A DNA stretch of 64,000 nucleotides from G963691885 sp963691885 (GTDB taxonomy: Bacteria > Pseudomonadota > Alphaproteobacteria > UBA8366 > Aestuariispiraceae). The stretch lies in assembly GCA_963691885.1 (NCBI GenBank), contig OY829843.1, forward strand, positions 186,001 to 250,000. The letters run 5' to 3'. Positions 52,609 to 61,796 of the stretch are shown in pieces; the first letter of the stretch is position 1, and each line of letters starts with the position of its first letter. The notes under the pieces were generated by a model. That model had not been told where the DNA came from. It did no database searches and saw nothing but the letters and a program-made list of their open reading frames with translations. The position numbers and the translations under genes were made by a program.

Positions 52609-53316
52609 ATGAACCAGAACCTTTTGAATTTGAGTAAGGCGGAATCTCAGGCCAAACCGGATGAAACGGTGGCCTCATCCATATCCCTTGCCATTCATGA
52701 GCACCGTCTGGCGCCGGGAACAAAACTGGGCGAGGACGAATTGGGGGAGATTTACGGCGTCTCGCGCACCGTCATCCGTGCTGCCCTACAATCGCTATCC
52801 CATCTGGAACTGGTAGAGATCCGTCGCAACCGGGGTGCCTATGTCGCAAAACCCTCCATCCGCATGGCACGAGAAGTATTCGAAGCCCGGGAACTGCTCG
52901 AACCCCGCACCGCGCGGAGTGCTGCTGAACGGGCAACGCCTGAAGACATCGATCTGTTGAAACGGCATATCGTCGAAGAACACGAAGCCATGGAAGCAGG
53001 GGATCAGGGACGGGCGCTCTACCTCTCTGGTCAGTTTCATATCGAAATTGCCAGGATCGCGGATCAGGCGACCATCGCCGGATTTATCGAGGGATTGATC
53101 GCGCGTTCCTCGCTGGTCATCGCGCTTTATTGGCACAGGGAAAGCGCGCTGTGCGAGAGTTTTGCCCATCACTCGCTGATCGACGCAATCGCAGATCATG
53201 ATGGAAAAAGGGCAGAGGAATTGATGCGCAGCCACCTGGTCGACCTTCACTCGGCCCTCGATCTTCGGGACAAGTCAGGCGTCCCCCGATCCCTTAAGGA
53301 AGCGCTGAAACCATGA
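52609..53316 (+). CDS. GntR family regulator (FCD)
   Basis: A 235-residue regulator with the winged helix ISLAIHEHRLAPGTKLGEDELGEIYGVSRTVIRAALQSLSHLELVEIRRNRGAYV and an FCD C-terminal domain (AREVFEARELLEPRTARSAAE, GQFHIEIARIADQATI). It diverges from the ABC operon, so it is the likely repressor. The next gene, a GNAT, overlaps by four bases (ATGA) and is co-transcribed. Confidence 0.92.
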   Translation: MNQNLLNLSKAESQAKPDETVASSISLAIHEHRLAPGTKLGEDELGEIYGVSRTVIRAALQSLSHLELVEIRRNRGAYVAKPSIRMAREVFEARELLEPRTARSAAERATPEDIDLLKRHIVEEHEAMEAGDQGRALYLSGQFHIEIARIADQATIAGFIEGLIARSSLVIALYWHRESALCESFAHHSLIDAIADHDGKRAEELMRSHLVDLHSALDLRDKSGVPRSLKEALKP

Positions 53317-54137
53317 CTGTCCGACCAATGACAGCGGACGATCTTGACCTTGTACTCAGCTGGGCGTCCGCGGAAGGATGGAACCCCGGCCTTAAAGATG
53401 CGGCTGCATTCCTCAATTCAGATCCAGGTGGCTTTCTGGTCAAAACAGTCGAGGACCGCCCAATCGCCGCCATTTCCGTCGTAAACCATAATGCTGATCT
53501 GGCGTTTCTGGGTCTTTATATCTGCCACCCCGATTTCAGGGGTCAGGGATATGGGATGGAGGTCTGGCAGGCAGGCATTGCCCATGCCGGAAATCGCTGT
53601 ATCGGCCTGGACGGCGTACCGGCGCAACAGGATAATTACGCGAAATCAGGATTTAACCGATATGGTAAAACGGTAAGGTATCAGGGGCGTTTGAACCCGG
53701 ATTCAGATCAGGTTCTGAGCGTTGTTAAAACGCCGGCACCATTAATCGCGTTGGACGCCGCCTATACCGGCATTGCGCGCAACCGTTTCTCCACCGCCTG
53801 GTTCACAGCAATGCCGACGCGGGTCACGGTCTCTCTGACAAAATCCGACAGTACATCCGAATTCGCAACAATCCGGAAATGCCGGGAAGGATCAAAGATC
53901 GGTCCCCTCTACGCCAACAGTCCACAGAGCGTAGAGGCACTTTTTGCAGGAATGCCGGCTGAATACTGCGCGGGACCCGTCTTCATCGATGTGCCGGACA
54001 GCGCACCCGATCTCGCCACCCTCGTCATGGACCGCGGTTTTGAGCAGGTTTTCGAAACCGCCCGCATGTATTCCGCGACGCCACCAAAGACCGACCTGCC
54101 ACGCTTTCACAGCGTCGCGACACTGGAACTTGGCTGA
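53313..54137 (+). CDS. Two-domain GNAT family N-acetyltransferase
   Basis: A 274-residue GNAT with a C-terminal Acetyltransf_18-like domain. The N-terminal domain has the acetyl-CoA motif LGLYICHPDFRGQGYGMEVWQAGIA, and the start MTVRPMTADDLDLVLSWASAEGWNPG is typical. The C-terminal half (FAGMPAEYCAGPVFIDVPDSAPDLATLV..RMYSATPP) is the second domain. It overlaps the GntR gene and may acetylate the compound imported by the ABC transporter opposite; that is only suggested by position. Confidence 0.87.
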   Translation: MTVRPMTADDLDLVLSWASAEGWNPGLKDAAAFLNSDPGGFLVKTVEDRPIAAISVVNHNADLAFLGLYICHPDFRGQGYGMEVWQAGIAHAGNRCIGLDGVPAQQDNYAKSGFNRYGKTVRYQGRLNPDSDQVLSVVKTPAPLIALDAAYTGIARNRFSTAWFTAMPTRVTVSLTKSDSTSEFATIRKCREGSKIGPLYANSPQSVEALFAGMPAEYCAGPVFIDVPDSAPDLATLVMDRGFEQVFETARMYSATPPKTDLPRFHSVATLELG

Positions 54138-54265
54138 CCCAATTGCAAAAAACGCACGCAAGTCAAAACGCGGACTGCGCAAATAGCCCCAACTCCACAA
54201 TCCAGGATTTCATACTCCGATTCTGATGTTATGCTTGGCCGGTTAAAAAGCCTACGGAACCAGCG

Positions 54266-54742
54266 ATGTCAGTTACACAGGAAACGCTGAAGGAAAAAGA
54301 GCTCTCCCTTCTACGGTTTTGGGAAGATCGCCGGGGCGACCGCCTCATGCCGGAACGGTCGGACTTTCTGGCCGAAGATCTTTTCCCCTGGATCGGGTAT
54401 TTGCATCTCTTGGTACCCGTAGACGGGGGCGAGGATTTTCGCTACACTGTCTTCACAACCCGCACCCTGATCGGGGTCGACAAAGACATGAACAAGAAAT
54501 GCGTGACAGACTGGGGCGACGACCGGGTCGGATATGGTCTGCGCCTGTATCGAACTGTTTTCAATGAGAAACAACCCGTCTACAGCGCCATTCCTGAGAG
54601 GTACAAGGAAGATTTGGTCGTCTATTCGCGGATTTGCCTGCCACTGGGCGTTTCGGGCGAGGTCACCCATATTCTCTCGATGCTGACCCCCCAAGAGGAA
54701 AAACTTGGCCGGGAAATCCCGCCAACTGTGATCGCGCTGTAA
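54266..54742 (+). CDS. Small PAS domain protein
   Basis: A 158-residue protein of the same general type as the one at 47029: a helix LSLLRFWEDRRGDRLMPERSDF, then LFPWIGYLHLLVPVD, FRYTVFTTRTLIGVDKDMNKK, and a final strand YSRICLPLGVSGEVTHILSMLTP. It consists of a single PAS-like domain without an output domain. It may act as a sensor through partner binding. It ends 19 bases before the cytochrome gene, so they may be one transcript. Confidence 0.72.
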   Translation: MSVTQETLKEKELSLLRFWEDRRGDRLMPERSDFLAEDLFPWIGYLHLLVPVDGGEDFRYTVFTTRTLIGVDKDMNKKCVTDWGDDRVGYGLRLYRTVFNEKQPVYSAIPERYKEDLVVYSRICLPLGVSGEVTHILSMLTPQEEKLGREIPPTVIAL

Positions 54743-54761
54743 CCCGGACGGGAACTCTCGA

Positions 54762-55307
54762 ATGAACAGTCTCATGTTACCCAGTCTATTCGTTATTTCC
54801 GTCGTTGGGCTTTCCGTGTTGTTTGCGCTTCCTCCAACCGGGTCGGTTGATGCCCATAGCGGTGCGACCGGCATTGTGAAGGAACGAATGGACAAGATGA
54901 AGGTGATTGGCCGGGCAACCAAATCAATTTCAGAACAGTTGCGAGGCAAAGAACCCTATGACCCCGAAAAAGTGAAAGTTCTGGCAAAGGAAGTTGCAGA
55001 TCACAGTGGCGATGCGATGACCGTTCTATTCCCACAAAACAGCCTGGGTCACCCGACCGAGGCCCTGCCCGAGATCTGGGCTGAATGGGCGGAGTTTGAA
55101 AGACTTGCCGTTACACTCAGGGAATCGGCACAGGCACTACAAATCGCTGCAGACAATCCACAACTGCCCGTCGAAGGATCTCTTCGGCAACAGCTTCTTC
55201 AGGGGTTTGTTGCCGCGGAGAAACTTATTGAGCTACCGCCGGAAGCAGCGTTCATTCAGATTGTCCAAACCTGCTCCGCCTGTCACGACCGCTTCCGCCT
55301 GGAATAG
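54762..55307 (+). CDS. Cytochrome c class II (c'/c556-like)
   Basis: A 181-residue exported cytochrome: a signal sequence LPSLFVISVVGLSVLFALPPTG at the start and a four-helix bundle with RMDKMKVIGRATKSISEQLRG, the class II heme attachment CSACH in TCSACHDRFRLE at the very C-terminus. Such c'-type proteins bind or transfer NO or electrons. The next gene is a TPR protein 18 nt later; this adjacent pair is probably co-transcribed. Confidence 0.9.
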   Translation: MNSLMLPSLFVISVVGLSVLFALPPTGSVDAHSGATGIVKERMDKMKVIGRATKSISEQLRGKEPYDPEKVKVLAKEVADHSGDAMTVLFPQNSLGHPTEALPEIWAEWAEFERLAVTLRESAQALQIAADNPQLPVEGSLRQQLLQGFVAAEKLIELPPEAAFIQIVQTCSACHDRFRLE

Positions 55308-55325
55308 CAGGGAACCTCTTAACGG

Positions 55326-55820
55326 ATGACAGCGCGGTTGACCATTCCAACGATGAGAGCGTCCCTCCTAGGGCTGGTTTTCACCGCGGCGGCTTTCATT
55401 ACACAAATTGCGCCGACCGACGCTGTCATGCCTGGATGGATGGAAAATGACATTGATCCGCGCCTTGCCAATGCCGCACAGCAGATTGAGGCTGGCGACT
55501 TTCAGCAGGCTCGCGTGGGTTTGGCGGGCTTTATCAAATCGGCGGACGGATTGGCAAATGCTGATGCCTGGTCAATGCTGGGTTTTGCCGAACGAAAACT
55601 CGGGAATCTTGACGCCTCTGACCTGGCCTACCGGCGGGCTCTGGCCCTGGAGCCGGATCACCTTGAAGCACTTGAGTATCAGGGCGAATTGTTCCTGATG
55701 ACTGAACGGGAAGAAGAGGCCCTTCAAAATCTGAGCCAATTACGTGCACTATGTCCCGATGGTTGTGAACCACTGGCAGAGCTGGAAGAAGCCTTCAGGA
55801 AACGCGAAACGGGCAAGTGA
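55326..55820 (+). CDS. Exported tetratricopeptide repeat protein
   Basis: A 164-residue protein with a signal peptide (MRASLLGLVFTAAAFITQIAPTDA). Three TPR-like helical pairs follow: RLANAAQQIEAGDFQQARVGL, ADAWSMLGFAERKLGNLDASDLAYRRALALEPDHLEALEYQGELFLM and EEALQNLSQLRAL. It likely is a periplasmic protein interaction scaffold. It is encoded right after the cytochrome gene. Confidence 0.87.
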   Translation: MTARLTIPTMRASLLGLVFTAAAFITQIAPTDAVMPGWMENDIDPRLANAAQQIEAGDFQQARVGLAGFIKSADGLANADAWSMLGFAERKLGNLDASDLAYRRALALEPDHLEALEYQGELFLMTEREEEALQNLSQLRALCPDGCEPLAELEEAFRKRETGK

Positions 55821-55838
55821 TCAGCCCGCACCAGCTCC

Positions 55839-56399
55839 CTATAGTTCCCGGATGACGCGGCAGGGATTTCCAGCCGCGAAGACCCGCGACGGCACATCCC
55901 GGGTGACTACAGATCCAGCACCGATTGTAGAGCCATCGCCGATGCTGACGCCTGGACAGATGACGCTGGCCCCGCCGATCCAGACATCGCGGCCAATCCG
56001 GATGGGTCGTGCCATTTCTAACCCTGTTGCACGTTCATCGGGGTCCATCGGATGTGTGGCTGTATAGATCTGAACCGCAGGGCCCAGCATTGTGTTGCTG
56101 CCAATCTCGACCCTGGCGCAATCGAGGATGATGCAACTGCCATTGAGAAAGACCTTGTCGCCCAGATAGATCTGGGTGCCATAGTCACATTGAAAGGGCG
56201 GTTCCACCCAGCACGCCTTGCCCATGCCGCCCAGCATTTCATTCAATATTGCGATATGGTCTTCGGGTTTGTCCGGATCGGCCTCGTTCAATTGACGCGT
56301 CAGGCGGCGGGCCCGACGGTGAGCGGCAACAAGCTCCGGTTCCATCGGGTCGTACAAGGCGCCCGACAGCATTTTGTTCAGCTCGCTCTGCGTTTCCAT
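55839..56399 (-). CDS. Sugar O-acetyltransferase (Maa/NodL/LacA-like)
   Basis: A 186-residue hexapeptide-repeat acetyltransferase. The N-terminal cap is KMLSGALYDPMEPELVAAHRRARRLTRQLN; the left-handed helix has CDYGTQIYLGDKVFLNGSCIILD and GRDVWIGGASVICPGVSIGDGSTIGAGSVVTRDVPS, with the catalytic His in THPMDP. It acetylates a sugar or galactoside-like substrate using acetyl-CoA. It stands alone, converging with the TPR gene. Confidence 0.92.
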   Translation of the reverse strand: METQSELNKMLSGALYDPMEPELVAAHRRARRLTRQLNEADPDKPEDHIAILNEMLGGMGKACWVEPPFQCDYGTQIYLGDKVFLNGSCIILDCARVEIGSNTMLGPAVQIYTATHPMDPDERATGLEMARPIRIGRDVWIGGASVICPGVSIGDGSTIGAGSVVTRDVPSRVFAAGNPCRVIREL

Positions 56400-56451
56400 G
56401 TCTTTCCCCCAACCAGGTATGCTGTTCGTGCGTTAGACGCCAACCAGATAC

Positions 56452-56485
56452 AAAACGGGCGCCCTGATTTCTGTCAGCGCGCCCG
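56452..56485 (-). terminator. Intrinsic terminator of the YHS-domain gene
   Basis: On the - strand CGGGCGC-G-CTGA..TCAG-G-GCGCCCG forms a two-part stem followed by TTTTG. It lies 24 nt past the YHS-domain stop. Confidence 0.65.
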
Positions 56486-56508
56486 ATACCTCCAGACTGA
56501 ACGCAGTG

Positions 56509-56961
56509 TCAGTCGGTCAGTTCTTTCTCAATTCCCGGCCAATTGTTGTTTGCTGCAACAATATTGCCCGGAATGTCACCTTCCCATCGGCTCTGAACGT
56601 CTCTGGAATAGTTCAAATACAGCTTGCCGTCGACAATTTTCCAGGCCTCCGGATCGGTCGACGCGGTGTATCCCTGTGCAACCGCCCAGGCGCAATAGCC
56701 ACCATACTGGGGCGCGTATTTTTCCGGGTCGGCCTCAAAGCTTGCCTTGTTGGCAGCACTCGCAAAACGCCAGGTTGTACCATTCCACTCAACCTCATGG
56801 TCGCTGCTGCCTTCCACCGGTTTTCCTTCTGTGAAATAGGCAACCGGATCCGTACCGTCGATTGCGACACCCCAGCTTTCATATACGGCGTCCGCCTGCG
56901 CAGCGGTACTGGTTATAAACCCCAATGCCAGCGCCGCAATTGTTGTCTTCCAAAACTGCAT
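56509..56961 (-). CDS. YHS domain-containing exported protein
   Basis: A 150-residue protein with a signal peptide (TTIAALALGFITSTAAQA) and the YHS-type domain: AIDGTDPVAYFTEGKPVEGSSDHEVEWNGTTWRFASAANKASFEADPEKYAPQYGGYCAWAVAQG, the layout of the annotated YHS (seleno)protein group. The Cys in GGYCAWA takes the place of selenocysteine in some members. It may bind a metal or heme in the periplasm. It has its own terminator. Confidence 0.87.
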   Translation of the reverse strand: MQFWKTTIAALALGFITSTAAQADAVYESWGVAIDGTDPVAYFTEGKPVEGSSDHEVEWNGTTWRFASAANKASFEADPEKYAPQYGGYCAWAVAQGYTASTDPEAWKIVDGKLYLNYSRDVQSRWEGDIPGNIVAANNNWPGIEKELTD

Positions 56962-57065
56962 GGTTCGTCCTCATCTGTTCGATTTCCAACCCTATATAGG
57001 GCGAAACCCGGTCACAGCACGCTCACATATTCGCGATCACGCAACTAGCCGTCCGACAGATCGTG

Positions 57066-59060
57066 CTAACCGGCACGCACCTCTTTCAAAAAGGCACCAA
57101 CCGCGTTCTGCAACTCAAGCGACTGGGCCGAAAGCGAGGCGGCGGAACCCCGCAGCTGCTCCGTTGCCGCCGAACTGTTATTCGCGACATCCTGCACATC
57201 ATTGATGTTCCGCGAGACTTCATTTGTTCCGGTCGCCGCCTCCTGCACATTTCGGCTGATCTCAATGGTTGAGGCGTTCTGCTCTTCAATCGCAGCCGAG
57301 ATCGTCGCTGTCTTTTCATCAACCGCACTGATCTGGCTGATGATGTTTTCGACGCTTCGGATCGTTTCCGTTGCGCTGGCCTGTATGCCACCCACCTTAC
57401 GGGCAATTTCGTCGGTCATCTGATGGGTTTGACTGGCAAGCGCCTTTACCTCTGTCGCAACCACGGCAAAGCCTTTTCCGGCATCGCCCGCCCGTGCCGC
57501 CTCGATCGTTGCGTTCAGGGCCAGAAGATTGGTTTGCTCCGCCACATCATTGATCGACTGTATGACACTGTCGATTTCGGCAACCGCCGTCTGAAGCGAA
57601 CCCAGATGCCCTTTCGACGCACCGGCTGTGCTGGCGCAGGTTTTTGCGTTCAGGGATGCTTCGTTCACATTGGAGGCGATTTCTTGAACCGACGCCGCCA
57701 TTTGCTCTGCAGCAGCAGCAACTGTCTGGACATTGGTTGATGCCTCCTGAGATGCAGAGGCCACCGCAGAGGCCTGAGACTTGGTCTGTTCAACGGCATC
57801 AGTGAGGTGGGCCGCCATCTGGTTTACCTCGCCGGCTGCATCACCAACATTCTTCACCACGCCGCCGACCTTGGCTTCAAACTTGTCGGCGATTTCAACC
57901 ATTGCTTCATGACGGGCCTGGGCCTGTTTTCTCTCCTGCTCCTTCTGCTCGGCTTCGAGCCTCTCGACCTCAATGGCTTTTTTCCGGAACGTGTCCAGCG
58001 CCTTGCCCATCGCGCCAATCTCGTCCTTGCGGTCAGCGCCGACAATTTCAAAACCCGTATCGCCGTTTGACAATCGCTGCATCTGGGCAATCACAGAGGC
58101 CAGATTCGTAGAGAGAAAACGGCTCATTACCAACGTTGCAATCGCTGCCAGCACCCCAATGCCAATTCCCACCATCAGGGTCGTTTGCGTGATCTGGTCC
58201 ATCTCGGCAACCGCCATAGGACCCAGCATGTTCTGTCGCTCTTCCACCCCTTCAAATAAGGCATCATAACCGTCGATGATCTCCGGACCAATTCGATCGA
58301 GACCATCAATGTAAAGCGCATTACGCGTTGTTATGACCTCAACCACCTGTGCGAAGAGGTACTCGTATGCATTCAGCCCTTCGATGACTTCTTCGGCCAG
58401 CTGTCGGCGTTGCGGATCCTGCAGCTCCTGTATCAGGGTGTTGGCTTGATTCTTCGCAAGTTCAATTTCCTGATCAAAACCCGCCACATCCTTGGTCAGA
58501 TTCTCAACCAGAAACGCTTTTCCATAAAACCGGGCCAGCATGTAGTCTTCCTGAACCCGTCCTGCATAATAGGCGGCGGAAACATCGCCTTCATCATAGG
58601 CTGACCGCATGATTTCAGTCAGCTTTTTGCGCACCTCCGGCCCGATCGCATCCATCTGCGTAACGATCTGATGCCGTTTCGCCTGTTCCCCTTTTGCCTG
58701 GTCAAAAATACCGGCATATTCAACTGCCTGCTTCTCTAATTCTATCAGCCGGGTTCTATGATCCTGGTTTTCAACGATTTCATTGATCGCATCTTCAGCG
58801 TCCACAATCTCCTGAATGTTCGACCGGACCTCTTCGGCAAAACGATCACTGTCGGACAATCTGAATTTCAGCACAGCAATCCGGGCGTCCCCCAGATCCT
58901 CGAACAGATTTGCCATAATCAGGCTTTGACGGGCTTGTGTGCGGTAATCATGAAAAGTGATTTTCAAGTGGTTCATACTGATTTGCGAAAACACCACAAT
59001 TCCGCCAATCAGCAGAATGATGACAGCAAATGATAGAGTAATCTTGGTGGTCACCTTCAT
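57066..59060 (-). CDS. Methyl-accepting chemotaxis protein
   Basis: A 664-residue receptor. TM1 is at residues 8-27 (LSFAVIILLIGGIVVFSQIS), a long helical periplasmic sensor (about 28-290) follows, TM2 is at about 293-315 (TTLMVGIGIGVLAAIATLVM), then HAMP (FLSTNLASVIAQMQRLSNGDTGFEIVGADRKDEIGAMGKALDTFRKKAIEVERLE) and the signalling domain with the hairpin tip region EQTNLLALNATIEAARAGDAGKGFAVVATEVKALASQ. It lacks a C-terminal NWETF pentapeptide. The ligand is unknown; it pairs in function with the MotAB-like stators in the window only in the broad sense of motility. Confidence 0.92.
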   Translation of the reverse strand: MKVTTKITLSFAVIILLIGGIVVFSQISMNHLKITFHDYRTQARQSLIMANLFEDLGDARIAVLKFRLSDSDRFAEEVRSNIQEIVDAEDAINEIVENQDHRTRLIELEKQAVEYAGIFDQAKGEQAKRHQIVTQMDAIGPEVRKKLTEIMRSAYDEGDVSAAYYAGRVQEDYMLARFYGKAFLVENLTKDVAGFDQEIELAKNQANTLIQELQDPQRRQLAEEVIEGLNAYEYLFAQVVEVITTRNALYIDGLDRIGPEIIDGYDALFEGVEERQNMLGPMAVAEMDQITQTTLMVGIGIGVLAAIATLVMSRFLSTNLASVIAQMQRLSNGDTGFEIVGADRKDEIGAMGKALDTFRKKAIEVERLEAEQKEQERKQAQARHEAMVEIADKFEAKVGGVVKNVGDAAGEVNQMAAHLTDAVEQTKSQASAVASASQEASTNVQTVAAAAEQMAASVQEIASNVNEASLNAKTCASTAGASKGHLGSLQTAVAEIDSVIQSINDVAEQTNLLALNATIEAARAGDAGKGFAVVATEVKALASQTHQMTDEIARKVGGIQASATETIRSVENIISQISAVDEKTATISAAIEEQNASTIEISRNVQEAATGTNEVSRNINDVQDVANNSSAATEQLRGSAASLSAQSLELQNAVGAFLKEVRAG

Positions 59061-59483
59061 CTCACGATTCCTTCGCTCAACAGTGTTTCAAAGGCCTGTT
59101 CAGTCAGACGCTTCCACCCCCCGGGAACAGCACGCCAGCCATTCGGCTGAATTGAACGACCCCTTCTTCTCATTTGTGAAAAACCGGATCCGCCCAGACG
59201 CCAATCCCACATGAAAATTGTTAATAATACCTTTACGCTAATATTACACTTTTATTACACTCATTGGGTGCATAACCTGATACCCTAAATCGTAGTGAAT
59301 TTGACCATACTCGATTTGATTTATTCAATTTCTGCTACGAATTTCAGAGGCATCACAGGTGAATTTCAGCTAGTTTGTATCGGTTTTCGACCTGCAGAAT
59401 CCCAAAATCAAAAGCAGCATTGCGATGGGTCTCTGGGACGATTTTAATGATCAAAAGAACGAACGGGTTTTGGTGGCTTTACG
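59061..59483. other. AT-rich divergent interval between MCP and GMC genes
   Basis: About 420 bases without a gene. It has a TTACAC repeat in ATTACACTTTTATTACAC near 59245 and long AT-rich tracts, suitable for the promoters of both flanking genes. A degenerate palindromic or -35/-10 pair could not be fixed with confidence. Confidence 0.35.
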
Positions 59484-61130
59484 GTGAATGAAACATTTGA
59501 CTTTATCATCGTAGGGGCAGGCAGCGCCGGGGCCATATTGGCAAATCGGTTAAGCGAAGATTCCAGGACTTCGGTACTGCTGCTGGAGGCAGGTCCTGGC
59601 GCGGATCACTGGACCATCCGCATGCCCGGCGGCTTGCGGGCCCATTACAAGCCAAAGAGCGAATTCAACTGGCATTTTCAGACTGTTCCCCAAACAAACC
59701 TGAATGACAGAGCCATTTATGAGCCGCGCGGTCGTGCCCTTGGCGGGTCCTCGTCAATCAATGGAATGAACTTCGTCCGGGGTCATGCGGAAGACTTTCA
59801 ACGTTGGGCACAGGAAGGCGCCGCCGGCTGGTCTTATGCCGATACATTGCCGTATTTTTGCAGGCTGGAAGATTATCAGGGGCCTGACAGCAGCTTTCGC
59901 GGGAAAGGCGGACCGGTAATGGTTCAAACCCGCGACAGACTGGACCCGTTAAATGCCGCGTTTTTGGACGCCGGGGCGCAAGCTGGATTCCCGCAGACCA
60001 CAGATACAAACGGGTATCAGCAGGAAGGGTTCGGACGGTTCGACATGAATGTCCGGGACGGCGTGCGAGCCAGTACGGCGGAAGCCTATCTCAAACCTGT
60101 CAGGCAGCGGCAGAATCTGGTCGTCCGCACCGAATGTCACGTGCAGCGGGTTGTCATTTCAGAGGGGCGGGCCGTCGGAATCACGTATCAACGCGCTGGA
60201 GGTTCACCACAAACTGTGAACGCCGGTCGTGAGGTCATCCTGTCTGCCGGCGCCTTTGGAACGCCCCAGATCATGATGCTATCCGGCCTCGGCCCCGCTG
60301 CTCATTTGCGCGATGCCGGTATCCCTGTGGTTAGGGACATGCCCGGTGTCGGGTCCAATCTGCAAGACCATCTTGAAACACATATCCAGCACCGCTGTAA
60401 GACCGGGGACTCCATCAACCGATTGCTCCGCCCCGATCGAATGGTGGCTATCGGCTTGCAGTGGTTTCTGTTCCGTCGCGGGATTGGATCCCGCAACCAA
60501 TCCAGTACCGGTGCCTTCCTGTGTTCAAACAGCTCTGTCTCACACCCCAACGTGCAATTTCATTTCTTCCCGGTATTCTTCGGGGATAACTGGGAGATTC
60601 GCTATGACGAGCCAGGATACCGATTGGGTTCCGGCACCCTGCGCCCGACCAGCCGGGGAACCGTCAGACTGGACCCTGCGAATCCGGCAGGCCCACCATT
60701 GATTGACCCCGCCTTTCTGGAAACTGAACAGGATCGTGTGGAGATGCGCGAGGCGTTTCAACTTGCCAGGACAACCCTCTCCCAGCCAGCATTTCAGCCT
60801 TTCGATGCCGGCGAAGCGGATCCGGGCCGAGAGGTGGTCAAAGATGACGAGATTGACGCCTTTATCCGTGGCGAGGCGGGCAGCGCCTATCACTCCTGCG
60901 GGACAACCAGAATGGGACCATCTGATAACCCGCTAACGGTATGTGATGCGGATGGCAAAGTCCTGGGCATGAAAGGCTTGCGTGTCTGTGATGCCGGGCT
61001 GATGCCAAGTATCACCAGTGGCAACCTGAATGCGGTTGTAATGATGATGGGTGAAAAGATAGCGGACGCCGTAAAGGGAAGCGCCCCCTTGGCGGCCGAT
61101 CCACAACCCTGGAGCCCACGCGTGTCTTGA
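59484..61130 (+). CDS. GMC family oxidoreductase
   Basis: A 548-residue FAD-dependent GMC enzyme, like choline or alcohol dehydrogenases. FDFIIVGAGSAGAILANRLSED is the dinucleotide site, GRALGGSSSINGM the first GMC signature, GAFGTPQIMMLSGLGP the second, and the C-terminal YHSCGTTRMG..VCDAGLMPSITSGNLNAVVMMMGEKIAD holds the active-site His and Asn. It probably oxidises an alcohol. The start ATG-like GTG at 59484 is taken as GTG-AAT-GAA (VNETFDF). The CNBD gene converges seven bases later. Confidence 0.9.
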   Translation: MNETFDFIIVGAGSAGAILANRLSEDSRTSVLLLEAGPGADHWTIRMPGGLRAHYKPKSEFNWHFQTVPQTNLNDRAIYEPRGRALGGSSSINGMNFVRGHAEDFQRWAQEGAAGWSYADTLPYFCRLEDYQGPDSSFRGKGGPVMVQTRDRLDPLNAAFLDAGAQAGFPQTTDTNGYQQEGFGRFDMNVRDGVRASTAEAYLKPVRQRQNLVVRTECHVQRVVISEGRAVGITYQRAGGSPQTVNAGREVILSAGAFGTPQIMMLSGLGPAAHLRDAGIPVVRDMPGVGSNLQDHLETHIQHRCKTGDSINRLLRPDRMVAIGLQWFLFRRGIGSRNQSSTGAFLCSNSSVSHPNVQFHFFPVFFGDNWEIRYDEPGYRLGSGTLRPTSRGTVRLDPANPAGPPLIDPAFLETEQDRVEMREAFQLARTTLSQPAFQPFDAGEADPGREVVKDDEIDAFIRGEAGSAYHSCGTTRMGPSDNPLTVCDADGKVLGMKGLRVCDAGLMPSITSGNLNAVVMMMGEKIADAVKGSAPLAADPQPWSPRVS

Positions 61131-61137
61131 CGCGGGT

Positions 61138-61753
61138 TTACCGAAAGTCCGCGTGAACCACACTTCCATTCTGTGGCTGAGGTTCAGCATTGATCTCCAT
61201 GCCCTTTAGGCGAAGCACCGTGAGTTCAAGTTCCTTTTTGCGATGCAACTCATTCGACGCATGCAGTTTCCGCCCGGTCTCTGACGCAAAACTGGTTTCA
61301 AGGGCCTGCCTCAAGACCGGTGTCTTGTCGACAACACTGTTGAGAGCCTGAACCGGAACACAGAAACACCGGGACGGTTGATCTATCATCACCGTTGCGC
61401 TGGCGGGCTCTCTGGAAAAACATGTTATCTCCCCAATAAACGTGTCAGCGCTACATGAGGCGATTGGGTGCCCGCCAAAACTGACCGTCGCGCCACCGCT
61501 GGCGATGTACACCAGTTCAGGAACCTGTTCCCCTTCCTGGGTTAGAACCTTGCCATTCCGTGCATCAATCCAATAACCGGCATCCAGGAAACGTCGCGCC
61601 AGATCACTAGACAAGGTCGGAAACCGCTCTTTCAGAAGTGTCTTTTCCTCGTCCGAAAAACGCACACGATGGGACAAATAATACAGGCGTGTAATTCCCA
61701 ATAGACTGAATGCGATCCAGAACACCTGGATGATCGCGGAGGACAGGTTGAAC
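61138..61753 (-). pseudogene. Cyclic nucleotide-binding (Popeye-like) protein, truncated by IS66
   Basis: The remaining part encodes a cyclic nucleotide-binding domain: RFSDEEKTLLKERFPTLSSDLARRFLDAGYW, GEQVPELVYIASGGATVSFGG, SADTFIGEITCFSREPASATV. Upstream a transmembrane-like stretch (VFWIAFSLLGITRLYYL) is still open, and the frame runs on into the IS66 end at about 61754 without a start codon. Popeye-type proteins have further N-terminal membrane helices, so these are lost. A GTG at 61725 could give a 195-residue fragment. The gene is most probably inactivated. Confidence 0.8.
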
Positions 61754-61796
61754 GTGTCCGTCCGGTGAACCGGCTCTTGATATTTCGCGCGGTTAG

